Part shown: positions 39,101 through 48,155 of the stretch, one piece after another
Layout of the letters: each line of letters starts with the position of its first letter
How positions within the stretch are numbered: position 1 is the first letter of the stretch
Source of the DNA: Ascaphus truei
Taxonomy: Eukaryota; Chordata; Amphibia; Anura; Ascaphidae
DNA length: 64,000 bases
NCBI GenBank assembly: GCA_036426205.1
Contig: CM071568.1
Span: forward strand, 118,406,891-118,470,890
Reading direction: 5' to 3'
Program-made: the position numbers and the translations under genes
Notes under the pieces: model-generated
Told to the model about the DNA's origin: nothing
The model's input: the letters and a program-made list of their open reading frames with translations, nothing else
The model's database searches: none

Positions 39101-39738
39101 CATGCCAAGGATCCATATAGTCGATCATAGGATGACATGACACCTTCAACAAGGATGTCATTTTCACCAGGGGTACATCGTGGGTTTCTCATGCCCTCCA
39201 TAGGCGCCTGGCTTGTTAATGGCCCCTCATCACTTCCATCCTCATCACTGTTTGTATGGTGAACAGTGTCTCCCTCTCCCTGTCCACTACTCCAGCTACC
39301 CTCACCCACCTGCACTCCCCCACCTGGAGTATCATCACGGGACATACCTGCCCTGGCAGGATGAACCGTACCTGTACGTCCCACTCCTCTCCCACTCCCA
39401 CCAGCCACCACACCACCTCCACTCCCACGCTCCACCGCACCACCTCCACTCCCACGCTCCACCACTCCACTCCCACGCTCCAACACTTCACTCCCACGCT
39501 CCACCACTCCACTCCCACGCTCCACCACTCCACTCCCACGCTCCACCACTCCACTCCCATGCTCCAACACTCCATTCCCACGCTCCACCACTCCACTCCC
39601 ATGCTCCACCACTCCACTCCCACACTCCACCACTCCACTCCCACGCTCCACCATGCCACCAGCCACCGCACCACTCACACGTCCACATCCACTCCCACGT
39701 CCACTCCCACGTCCACTCCCACGTCCAGGTACACTCAT
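36194..39738 (-). CDS. three-exon Myb/SANT-like protein with coding minisatellites (copy B)
   Basis: Exon 1 (39,738-39,102) encodes a Gly/Ser-rich tail of ERGSGVV repeats and then the first helix of a Myb/SANT-like domain ([26 protein letters not shown]). It ends at a GTAAGT donor. Exon 2 (38,121-37,804) completes the domain ([28 protein letters not shown]) and has the GTGGGPP and YEEKM hallmarks of PIF/Harbinger Myb-like proteins. The exon 1/2 junction keeps frame (split Cys codon). Exon 3 (37,314-36,194) is acidic, then has a short amphipathic stretch ([19 protein letters not shown]), then EPE and LAQPQP repeats. In copy B the exon 2 frame hits a stop near 37,865, whereas in copy A it reads through to the donor. 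An indel error or true decay is therefore possible. Such proteins bind transposon ends or are domesticated; no Harbinger transposase is visible nearby. Confidence 0.6.
36270..36620 (-). repeat. 18-bp coding minisatellite (LAQPQP)
   Basis: The unit GGTTGGGCCAGTGGCTGA is repeated many times in frame inside exon 3, giving LAQPQP and variants with AWGQAQPQ. It creates long mirror frames on the opposite strand that are not genes. Confidence 0.9.
36650..36830 (-). repeat. 12/24-bp coding minisatellite (EPER and LPSEPEAE)
   Basis: Two adjoining in-frame arrays in exon 3: a 12-bp unit CTGGCTCTCTTT giving EPER repeats, and a 24-bp unit giving LPSEPEAE repeats. Copy A has the same arrays with indels at about 17,750-17,920. 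Confidence 0.9.
37580..37772. mobile_element. hAT-type hairpin MITE in intron 2 (copy B; = 18,674-18,859 in A)
   Basis: Ends CAGGCCTGCACAACTCCAG and its complement, with arms of about 90 bp that fold into a hairpin. It is the same family as 38,208-38,400. No clear target duplication is visible at this copy. Confidence 0.7.
38208..38400. mobile_element. hAT-type hairpin MITE in intron 1 (copy B; = 19,297-19,489 in A)
   Basis: Termini CAGGCCGGCACAACTCCAG and CTGGAGTTGAGCATGCCTG are inverted. The 8 bp CTGTATGG stand immediately on both sides, matching the 8-bp target duplication of hAT transposons. Non-autonomous. Confidence 0.85.
38410..39101. other. intron 1 remainder, nothing recognised
   Basis: Non-coding DNA between the hAT MITE and exon 1 of the Myb/SANT-like gene (19,490-20,190 in copy A). 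Confidence 0.45.
39400..39730 (-). repeat. 21-bp coding minisatellite (ERGSGVV)
   Basis: CCACTCCCACGCTCCACCACT is an approximately 21-bp unit repeated more than ten times in exon 1, encoding ERGSGVV. Units with CACGTCCACTCC flank it. Confidence 0.9.
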
Positions 39739-40097
39739 CCTCTCTATTACACTCAGTCACAAAAAACAAATATAAACAAAAAGGACACACTCACAAATAA
39801 CTTTCACAACAACAAGACAAAAATGTAGTGAAAAAAAACAAAATACAATACCACTCACTCGGAAATCAAGAACTCTCTCCTACTACCACCAACAACAACA
39901 ACTCCGCTCTATCTCTCCTCTCCTCACAACTGCACCCACACACGTTGGTAAAAAAAAAGTATGTTTTTATAGGGTGTCACACAGAGATCGTGGCGCCAAA
40001 GTGTGATTATAATTGGTGTCATGTACTTGCATAATTCCTGAGTTCATCTTGTCAACACTTAACCCCTACAGTACCATGTCCATACAAATATTTCTCT

Positions 40098-40099
40098 CT

Positions 40100-40140
<41 letters not shown>
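40098..40140. repeat. (TA)n microsatellite
   Basis: About 20 TA units. The copy A equivalent (21,175-21,205) is shorter and interrupted. Confidence 0.95.
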
Positions 40141-40143
<3 letters not shown>

Positions 40144-41150
40144 GAGAGAGCGCACGCCCCATAGTGTAACACTGTAACATTTAATGTTGGGGAAGGGTGG
40201 ATGGAGGGATTAAAAACACTCACAAGGTAAAGGTATATATTAAGCAATATGATATATAATCACCACCAGGCATGTCCAAACTGCAGCAGGGAGTCCAAGA
40301 TTCGCTGGAATAGGTCACTCAAACAGCGCTGTCCCTCCGGTTCACTTGAAATCTTCCAAAGTCATTTGGTATCAGAGTTGGCCTTGAATTCACTGCATGT
40401 GCTCCCCGGCCGTAAAGGAGCACACAACGTGATGACGTAGTGTCGTAGGTTACGTCCCTGACGCGTTTCGTCACAACAAATGCAACTTTATCAAAGGGAA
40501 TGTCCCTGAACAAGATTAACAGTGTTTAAGTACTGGAGGGTCCCAAATTTGGTTGGTTAATGGACTAAATGAAAGTCCCACCCCTAAATCTGATCGTAGC
40601 TATGGGCTTGTATAGTTTAATTTACCCAAAGCAGTTCAAGTTAACTATTTGTTATATAAATTGTTCTAAAGGTATAAATGATTCATGGGATAAATAGACT
40701 CTCCAGTAACATAACAGTGTTATACATAAATGACATAGGATAATGATTTATATACACACACTGCCTCAATGAGTATAGCATACACTATATAGTTGATGAA
40801 ATACCAAAATATAGATAAGAGATATATAAGAGAAATTATACAATACAAAACAACTTAAAAATATAATATGTTACACTATTTAGTGCAAATTGCATAAGCA
40901 ACAATTTTATTCCACTTACTTAAAAACCTTTTAACTTCTATTATAGTTATTCAAATATTTCTTTATAAAAAACAATTATATAATATATTATCCTAGGACA
41001 ATAGTTAAGTATATACTGTATATAGAAATATAGAGGACCAAACTCTCAATTCTAATTATACTAGTGTGAAAACACACAAACCACAGTAAATGAAAATTAA
41101 AAATTTAAAAATTGTAAAAATTAATCTAAAATGTCCACACGATTTTATGA
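40140..41150 (-). mobile_element. 3' region / pseudo-LTR of minus-strand PLE (copy B; = 21,205-22,200 in A)
   Basis: This DNA lies immediately downstream, in PLE orientation, of the GIY-YIG coding region at 41,384-41,884. It contains the hammerhead-like motif at 40,450-40,498. I therefore read it as the 3' untranslated or pseudo-LTR portion of that element. It has no reading frame. Confidence 0.5.
40450..40498 (-). ncRNA. candidate degenerate hammerhead ribozyme
   Basis: Minus strand order: TTGATAAAG (box I consensus CTGATGA, degenerate), a weak stem II segment ending GTGAC, then GAAACGCGTCAGGGACGTAA. In the last part ACG and CGT can form a three-base-pair stem III, followed by A at the cleavage position. 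Hammerheads with very short stem III are typical of PLEs. The box I changes make catalysis doubtful. Confidence 0.4.
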
Positions 41151-41159
41151 GGGAAGGAA

Positions 41160-41255
41160 AACGGGGCGGATGGGGGGGTAAAGGGGGGGAGGGGGGGGAG
41201 GAGAAAAAGGGAAGGGAGGGAATGGGGGGGGGAGGGGAGGGAGGGGGGGATAGGC
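41160..41255. repeat. G-rich low-complexity tract (= 22,225-22,325 in A)
   Basis: Runs of G6-G10 broken by single A. It could form G-quadruplexes. It sits just 3' of the PLE coding end. Confidence 0.85.
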
Positions 41256-41383
41256 TACATTGGATGGAAAGAGGGGGTTGGCAAAAAGAAGCAGCAGAGA
41301 TTAACTCAGAGATACTACACCCAAGATGTAAAGGCAGACCTATACCAGAGTACTGGTATCTCAACATTCATTTAGACCACCGG

Positions 41384-41884
41384 GGGTGAGTGTCCCCAAC
41401 CGGTTTATCCAAAAGGTCTCCCTTCTACAAAGTGTTTTGAAGCGGTCCCCTCCTGATTCACTAAGAGGAATGTGTTCAATACCCATATTTTTTAAGGATT
41501 CTGGATCCTTATTATGTTTGTTAGAAAAATGTCTTGGTAAACTATGGGTGCTGACACCATTTATCACATTCCTCCTGTGCTCCAGGAATCTAGTACTAAG
41601 GAGCCGAGTGGTGCGACCTACATATTGGAGGCTGCATCCACATTGTATTAAATAAACAACAAATGTACTGAGGCAATTGATATTGCCCCTCACATTATGT
41701 CGTTCATCTTTGTGAAGGGAGGCAAACTCCATTTTGGTAATAAGATGTTTGCACGTGATGCAACGGCCCCTGCCACATCTGTGATTGCCAATAAGGTTCA
41801 CTGAGGTGGCACCGGCAGCCGCAACCGTAGGTTTAAGTTTGCTTGGAGCTAGAATGTTTTTGATGTTTTTTGCTTTCCTATATA
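41384..41884 (-). pseudogene. PLE GIY-YIG endonuclease domain (copy B)
   Basis: The C-terminal part of a PLE polyprotein is still open. It has the linker YRKAKNIKNILAPSKLKP, a Cys/His cluster (CGRGRCITCKHL), and a GIY-YIG nuclease with VVYLIQCGCSLQYVGRTTR followed by FLEHRR. Downstream are the conserved Glu-containing ETFWI and a C-terminal TPGGLNE. It is cut from its RT domain (43,262 onward) by about 1.4 kb of unrelated sequence. The intact domain here suggests a fairly young element, but the split makes it non-functional. Confidence 0.85.
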
Positions 41885-42294
41885 CAGTAGAGCCAGGGTG
41901 GGCAACCCTGTCGCCATTCGCCACTTGTGGTGAATTGGCACTGAAACTGTGGCGAACAGGGCCGCCAGGACTTCTTGTGTGCCCCCCCTTTCTCCTCCCC
42001 TGGTAGGGAAGGAGCGCGCTCCAGTGGTGACGCGCTCCCCTCCCTCACCCCCGGCTGCTTCAGCACATGCATGCCGTGCGCACGCGCTCCAGGGCTCTGA
42101 ATGCGCGCGCTCCCTCCCCTCTGAGACGGCTTCAGAAGTTGACGCGCTACCGCGCTCCCCTCCGAGCCGGCTCCAGCTGAAGTTGACGTGCTGCTGCGCT
42201 TCCCTCCTCCCCCCCTCCCGCCACCACTGCCTCCATCGCCTCTGTGCCGCGATCTGGTAGGAATGGGGGAGGGGGACTGATGATCAGGGGGACT

Positions 42295-42700
42295 TCTGAA
42301 AGGGGCTGGGGGGAGGACAAGGGTGCTGGGGGAGATCAAGGGTTCTGGGGGCGGGACAAGGATGCTGGAGGCAGGACAAGGGTTCTGGGGGCAGGACAAT
42401 GGTGCTGGGGGCAGGACAAGGGTGCTGGAGGCAGGACAAGGGTGCTGGGGGGAGGACAAGTGCTGGGGGCAGGACAAGGGTGCTTGGGGCAGGAGAAGGA
42501 TGCTGGGGGCAGGACAAGGGTGCTGGGGGCAGGACAAGGGTGCTGGGGGCAGGACAAGGGTGAGGGGGCAGGACAAGGGTGCTGGGGGGAGGACAAGGGT
42601 GCTGGGGGGAGGACAAGGGTGCTGGGGGCAGGACAGGGGTTCTGGGGGCAGGACAGGGGTGCTGGGAGAGGAAAGGGTGCTGGGAGAGGAAAAGGTGCTG
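42295..42700. repeat. ~20-bp minisatellite (= 23,540-23,960 in A)
   Basis: The unit GGGGCAGGACAAGGGTGCTG is repeated about 18 times. All long Gly- or Pro-rich frames here are by-products. Confidence 0.95.
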
Positions 42701-42833
42701 GGGGAGATGAGGGGATTAAATGAGATGATGATGATTGGGGTGAGGAAATGATGATGATGATGATGATGATGGTAGTGGTGGTGGCGTGAGAGGATGATGG
42801 GGGTTGAGAGGATGAAGGAGTTTGCGGTCTGAG

Positions 42834-43187
42834 GGCCGTTCCATAGTGCGTGCGCTTGCAGCGCTGTGCGCGCGCACGGCAGTTATAGTTGGCTGAGGTT
42901 AGTCAGCCTTTCTATAATGGTGCCGCGCGTGCGCACGGCAGTGAGCGTGTAACCAGCCGACGGGGGAAGATGACGAAAAGAAAGATTTCGCGCTGCTACC
43001 ACCGCTGAAATGTGTGTGTATGTACGCATGTACAATGTTAATAAATAATTTATTAAAGTATTAATTTATTTATTTCAAACGTATTTATAACACACACACG
43101 CACGCTCACACCATACACACAAAAAGCATGTGTCACGTGCACGCGCGTTCGCACAGGCACGCGCGCACATACACTTTAGAACGGGCC
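42834..43187. mobile_element. MITE with GGCCGTTCYA-type inverted ends
   Basis: The left end GGCCGTTCCATAGTGCGTGC and the complement of the right end, GGCCCGTTCTAAAGTGTATG, form imperfect terminal inverted repeats. The centre is (CA/TG)- and AT-rich. The left end coincides with the right border of the 18 kb repeat. Confidence 0.55.
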
Positions 43188-43261
43188 TGGGAATTTATAA
43201 ACTTGTTTTCACATGCGCAACATAATACCTCAATTTTTACATGGTCTGGCTATTTTCACTT

Positions 43262-44900
43262 CTAATTCGCCACAATGGGGATCTTCTCAGGAATAATATT
43301 CCCCAAATGGGGATCACATTTCAAAATACTCCAATGGGTATTTAATATGCCCTGTATGGATCTGTGGGATTGGTTAAAAGTCGTAATAAACCTTGAAACC
43401 CCATCTACTTGTAGTGATCCATTTCTTGGAGTATTATATCTTGTATTTTTATTTTTGATAATACACTTTTTAAGTAATGATGACCTGTCAGATAACATCA
43501 CCTTGTTGAGAGAGTCAGATACCAGGTCAGGGTTATAACCCTTCAGCAGAAACTTTTCACTCAGTTCTTTGGATTGGTGACCAAAATCACTGTCCCTGGA
43601 ACAGTTCCTTTTGAGACGATGAAACTGTCCCAGGGGGATGCTTTTAGCCACTGTGCATGATGGTTACTTGAAGCATGAACATAATTGTTCACTGCAACCG
43701 GCTTGAAATAGTGGTGGGTAATGATATTACTTCTGGTCTGCAGTTAAACCAATCCAGAAATACCACAGACGTAGAACTAATTTCTGTAATTTCAAGCCCA
43801 TGGCATTGTGATTGAAGGAGTGAGGACATTGAAAAAACAGTGATATCACCCTTCCAAATAATAATTATCATCGATGAAACGACCATAGTTACAAGGCCCG
43901 CCCCCCAGCTCTGGGTTGGGCCAAATAGCTGTTTCTTCCCAATATCCCATAAAGAGATTGGCATAGCTGGGGGCAAACCTCGTACCCATGGCCGTTCCAC
44001 AGATTTGAAGGTAAAAAAGTTCCTCAAAAGAAAAATAGTTCTGAGTGAGAATAAACATATACTATCTAATAAAAAAAGCTTTGTGAATAGTAGGAATAGA
44101 GGATCCGTGTTTGAGCCAGAAGTCACTGGCACTCACCCCCCTGGATGATCTTGACGTGTACAATGATGACACGTCACATGTAGCCCACAATAATTGAGCT
44201 TCCATTTGATCTCAGAGATTGAGTTGATGACATGCAGCGTACCCTAATATGTGACCTGAGCTTGGCTACCGAAGGTTGAGATAGTATCAACATATTGGGA
44301 TAGCCGGACGTCCATCGACAATCTCTAGATAATAGGTCTCCTAGGGGGGTCCGCCAAGACTTGTGGACCTTGTAAATATAGAAAATGGGGTGTGCGGGGG
44401 TGATCAGAATAAAGAAATGTGTACTCAGTTTAGTGAGATACCCCCCTCCAGGAGGCTGAAAGCAAAGTTTATTCACAACACCTGATATTGTGATGTGGAG
44501 TCTATCCTGCAAGGAATGTAGGACAGAGTCACCCATCAATCGACAGGCCACCATCAAATATGCCGATCTTCCTGGATGCCTATGCCCCCCCCCTTCTCAG
44601 CTTGTCTAATAACATGTCCCTATTTTCCTTCAACTTTTAATGCCTCAAGTTCACCTTTGGATAGTTTTTGTTGAATCTAAAAGGTTTATTGCACAGTGTC
44701 TCAAAATCTTTGATTCAAGTTGTAAAAGCATCAATGTACCCTCCCTTAGATTGAAGGGAAAGAACAGTGACCTTGGCCTAATAGGGTCTGTCATATATTG
44801 CCCCATCATCCAATCCTGTCTATTGTTTGGGTTGAATGATTAGATAAATCAAAATTGTCAAAAGCATTGCTAGGAACCCTGTGTCCCTTCTGACTCAATC
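43262..44900 (-). pseudogene. PLE reverse transcriptase region
   Basis: Read on the minus strand in several frames. Near 44,400 is the PKVHKS / RRPI-type fingers motif (FYIYKVHKS, DCRWTSGYPN). Near 44,000 is CGTAMGTRFAPSYANLFMGY, then RFIDDN (the catalytic FIDD at about 43,870). From 43,651 comes the thumb with IPLGQFHRLKRNCSRDSDF and GYNPDLV. The C-terminal end (IPEKIPIVA) runs into the insertion at 43,258. The continuation is the GIY-YIG part at 41,884. Stops and frameshifts make it inactive. The further 5' part to about 44,950 is only weakly recognisable. Confidence 0.85.
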
Positions 44901-44949
44901 AACAAGTCGGTGAGAGCATCTAAACAGGCCTCTTCCTAGTACTATTCCC

Positions 44950-45552
44950 GAAAATGGATCTAGCTTGCTTTTTATTATTTTCCTGTATTTGAAATGTCGT
45001 TTGAGTGTGAGTTTACGGATAAAGATATTTAAATCCACATAGTTGAAAGCATTGGGGCCTGTATAGGTGCGAAGGAGAGTCCCTTTTCCAGAAGCAGTGA
45101 TTGTTATATGGATAATTGATAAGTCATGTTTGGGGGGGGGGAGGTGTTGCCGTCGGGGCGGGGGGGGGGGTGGCAGTCCTTCACGGGCGGGGCATCGGGG
45201 GAAGGGGGGGGGGAGGATGAAGTCTTGGTCTTGGGTACCTCTCGGATGGGGTGTGGAGAGGGGGGCGTCTCTGCGGCGACCGATTGCAGCGGACGGGGGG
45301 CTGGAGCGGGCTGGGTTCTGTGGTTAGTTCTGCTGCTGTTACTATTAATGAAATTATGTTAGTTTAACTATTATTAACTGTATTGTCATTATTGGTACAC
45401 ACAATTGTGTTCCCTTTTGCGTCTACCTTATTTTCTTATTTTCTTTTATATATATCTATATATATAGCGTGTTATATCGTATCTATATATCTATACATAT
45501 ATATATATCTATAGTGAATAGTGTAGTATATATAGTATAATAATGTAATGTT
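44950..45552. other. G-rich low complexity and AT-rich spacer
   Basis: 45,130-45,320 consists of G runs with short interruptions, and 45,430-45,540 is TA-rich. The Gly/Arg-rich frames are compositional artefacts. Confidence 0.6.
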
Positions 45553-45827
45553 TGTGACAGAAACCATGGGATGGTAATAAATTCCATATGTAAGGAGCTC
45601 CCAGGATACTGAAGCAGTGTTTCTTTTGGAGTCCTGTTTGTGTGCCTAGGAGTGCGCGCGTCATAATACATGCACTCCATCCCACAGTTTGGCAAGTGCT
45701 GCAACTGAGGGATGAGGGATCCAGACCAGAGTTTGTCTGCTGCCTGATTTCTGTCACCTGTCATGCTAATTAGAAATCAGGTATTTAAGACTGATTTCCT
45801 GTTTCCTCTCCCCTCTCCCCAAGAAGC

Positions 45828-46290
45828 TCTCTGTGCCCAACCAGTGTTGGTCACACCTGACTTCTCCAAAGAGTTCGTAGTCCAAACCGACGTATCTGAG
45901 GTAGGGCTGGGGGCGGTACTCTCCCAGGAGTTTCAAGGTGAGGAGCACCCCATCCTTTATTTAAGTAGGAAACTAAATCCCCAGGAGAAAAATTACTCCA
46001 TAGTCGAGAAAGAGTGTCTCGCAATTAAGTGGGCTGTAGAGACGCTCAAATACTATCTGTTGGGGAGAAAATTCCGGTTGGTCACAGATCATGCACCCCT
46101 TACCTGGATGTGTCAAAACAGAGAGAAAAATGCTAGAGTGACCAGGTGGTTCCTAAGCCTACAACCCTTTAAATTTTCTGTGGAACACAGGTCAGGGCAA
46201 AAACATGGCAATGCTGACGGGTTTTCAAGGATGCACTCCCTAATATCCATGGTCGCTCATCCCTCGAGGTCTGAGCTGGGGGGGAGGATA
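45828..46290 (+). pseudogene. Ty3-type RNase H fragment
   Basis: An open frame continues from LTR sequence into the end of a pol protein. Motifs are TPDFSKEFVVQTDVSEVGLG, VLSQ, YLSRKL, then EKNYSIVEKECLAIKWAVE, LVTDHAPLTWM and the terminal EHRSGQKHGNADGFSR. These are the acidic residues and signature of the Ty3/gypsy RNase H. RT, integrase, protease and gag are missing. The frame then reads through the purine tract into the 3' LTR without an integrase domain, so integrase was either deleted or lay upstream of RT, as in Gmr1-like elements. Confidence 0.9.
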
Positions 46291-46915
46291 TGTGACAGAA
46301 ACCAGGGGATGGTAATAAATTCCATATATAGGGCTCCCAGGATACTGAACAGTTTCTATCCTGTTTGGCCTGGGAGTGCAGCCTCATAATACATGCACTC
46401 CATCCCACAGTTTGGCAAGTGCTGCAACTGAGGGATGAGGGATCCAGACCAGAGTTTGTCTGCTGCCTGATTTCTGTCACCTGTCATGCTAATTAGAAAT
46501 CAGGTACTTAAGACTGATTTCCTGTTTCCTCTCCCCTCTCCCCAAGAGTCTGGAGACAGGAAGGCTGCTGAAAGCAGAGAGGGGAAAAAGCCTCTCCCCA
46601 AACAGGTTAAATGGTTCTGTTCCTTTTTGTCTAAAACTGAAAAGTACCTTGTTTTGTTGTTGGAAGTGGAAAAGCCACTTCCACCCTGGGTTAGGGAAAA
46701 TCTAAGTTAAGTTATCGCTCAGGTGAGCAGCTTTTTGTTTTGATGTGTTTCTGTTGTATGCACTGTGGCAGTCTCAGTGCCTGGGACTGAATAAACCAGG
46801 CATAGCCCGTTTAAAGGAACAACATGTGACGCCTCATCATTTAACCTACCCTAAAAGACCGTGTTCTAACAGTCCCGGACAAACGGCGGAGCCCCGGAGT
46901 AAGCGGTTTGTCACA
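46291..46915 (+). repeat. 3' LTR (625 bp)
   Basis: Starts at TGTGACAG after the purine tract and ends at GTTTGTCACA. An AATAAA near 46,790 marks the likely R region. Its first 270 bases match the truncated 5' LTR at 45,553-45,824. Confidence 0.85.

Positions 46916-46950
<35 letters not shown>
46916..46950. repeat. (TA)n microsatellite
   Basis: TA repeat directly abutting the 3' LTR. The element may have inserted in a TA array, because TA-rich DNA also lies to its left. Confidence 0.9.
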
Positions 46951-47225
46951 AACAGAAAGAAAAAACGGCGCCAACCTAAACCATTATATGAATAGCCACA
47001 TCAACATGAAGAAAAAAATCTATACTGTACAAAAATGGGGAAAGGTAGTATACATGCATAATACAAAAATATATAAAAAATAAAAATAAAATTATCAGAT
47101 GTAAAGTCCAGAAAAATATATATATAAAAAATGTATACAAATCCTAAAAAATGCTCCAATTGCTATCCAAAAGAGTATCTGCAGCCCGAATGAAGGGAAC
47201 ACCACTTCCTTGAAGATATCTATAG

Positions 47226-47423
47226 AAACACAGAAAAAACAGGCGCACTCATAGCGTAAAAAGGTATAACAATATTTATGGAGTAAAGGATTTAAAATGC
47301 ACATTATTATTATTATTATTATTATTATTAAGCTATGTTTGTGAGTGTGCATTTTAAATCCTTTACTCCATAAATATTGTTATACCTTTTTACGCTATGA
47401 GTGCGCCTGTTTTTTCTGTGTTT
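47226..47423. repeat. near-perfect 78-bp inverted repeat (hairpin)
   Basis: Left arm 47,226-47,303 (AAACACAGAAAAAACAGGCG onward) and right arm 47,346-47,423 are reverse complements with almost no mismatch. A 42-bp spacer holds (ATT)n. A (TA)n run follows at 47,430-47,450. The preceding 46,950-47,225 has no recognised feature. Confidence 0.85.
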
Positions 47424-47611
47424 ATACTGTATATATATATATATATATATACATACATACAATAATGAACGACGATATTATAGTGAATGGATTGAATCAT
47501 TACATGGACTCTCCCAAAGACCTCCCTGAAACTCAGGGGACCATAATTGCGTTGGCGTGTAGAAGAACAAAACAATTTTATTGTTTGAAATGTATTTTTT
47601 ATAATGAGCAG

Positions 47612-47790
47612 GGGGTCTCTGGAGATGAATCGCATTTGTGTGAGTTCCGCGTCACGTGAGCGGGACTTTAAAATTCTGCAGGGGATACCAGCACCACATA
47701 TCAGGGCCTGTATCACAAGAAGTAGGGGGTCCCCGAGGCAGAACTCAATGCGGTTCAGCTCAGGGGACCCCCTGGTCCTACACACTATTA
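47612..47790. mobile_element. palindromic MITE, family of 33,110-33,385
   Basis: Ends CAGGGGGTCTCTGGAGATGA and the complement of CAGCTCAGGGGACCCCCTGG. Centre has CACGTGAGCGGGACTTT. Confidence 0.6.
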
Positions 47791-47889
47791 TTAAAATTTA
47801 CATTCATGCTGCTTCATAACCACAGCAGATAGACGCTACGGTAAGGAATTATTGTTTATTTGTATGTGTGTTTTGACAGTAGTGTAGAT

Positions 47890-48155
47890 GTGCAGGGGGT
47901 CTCCTGAGCTGAACTGCATTGGTTTCAGGTCCGAGGACCCCCTACTTAAGGAGATACGTGCCCCTTTATGGGGTGCTGGTATTCCCTGCAGAATGTAAAT
48001 AGCCCGGTCACGTGACGCGGAAGCTTTAAACTGCAGGGGATACCGGCACCCCATAACGGGGCCTGTATCTCCTGAAGTAGGGGGTCCTCGGACCTGAAAC
48101 CAATGCAGTTCAACTCCGGAGAACCCCTGCTCATGTACACTATAAATAAAATGTA
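47890..48155. mobile_element. palindromic MITE, same family
   Basis: GCAGGGGGTCTCCTGAGCTG at the left pairs with CAACTCCGGAGAACCCCTGC at the right. Inner arms include CTACTTAAGGAGATAC and GTATCTCCTGAAGTAG, and GGTCACGTGACGC lies at the centre. Confidence 0.7.

Larger units (their letters stand above)
24504..42837 (+). repeat. copy B of ~18.4 kb direct repeat (cleaner)
   Basis: Second copy of the unit at 5,637-24,109, starting at GAATTTTTGCAGCAC and ending at GAGGGCC. Long reading frames such as the forkhead gene and the last exon of the Myb/SANT gene are uninterrupted here. This copy should therefore be used for interpretation. Confidence 0.9.
41886..43258. other. insertion splitting the PLE
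   Basis: PLE sequence stops at about 41,886 and resumes at about 43,258. The insert begins with CAGGGTGGGCAACC, has a CpG-rich part with many CGCGCTCC words (42,010-42,200), the AGGACAAGGG minisatellite, and a MITE at its right end. It contains no believable gene. Confidence 0.6.
45553..46915 (+). mobile_element. internally deleted Ty3-type LTR retrotransposon
   Basis: The element consists of a truncated 5' LTR (45,553-45,824), an RNase H coding piece (45,828-46,290) and a complete 3' LTR (46,291-46,915). The LTR starts TGTGACAGAAACC and ends TTTGTCACA, so its ends are inverted TGTGACA/TGTCACA. The 5' copy breaks off after CCCCAAGA and passes directly into pol. A purine-rich tract (GGGGGGGAGGATA) immediately precedes the 3' LTR. 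I see no matching target duplication. Confidence 0.85.

Noticed and set aside
39213..39828. Plus-strand His/Pro/Ser-rich frames
   Set aside because: Antisense of the ERGSGVV repeat; three frames open at once through the array.
42244..42751. Overlapping frames of 86-232 residues on both strands
   Set aside because: Same minisatellite in copy B; composition explains the lack of stops.
45067..45362. Gly/Arg-rich frames
   Set aside because: Low-complexity G runs.
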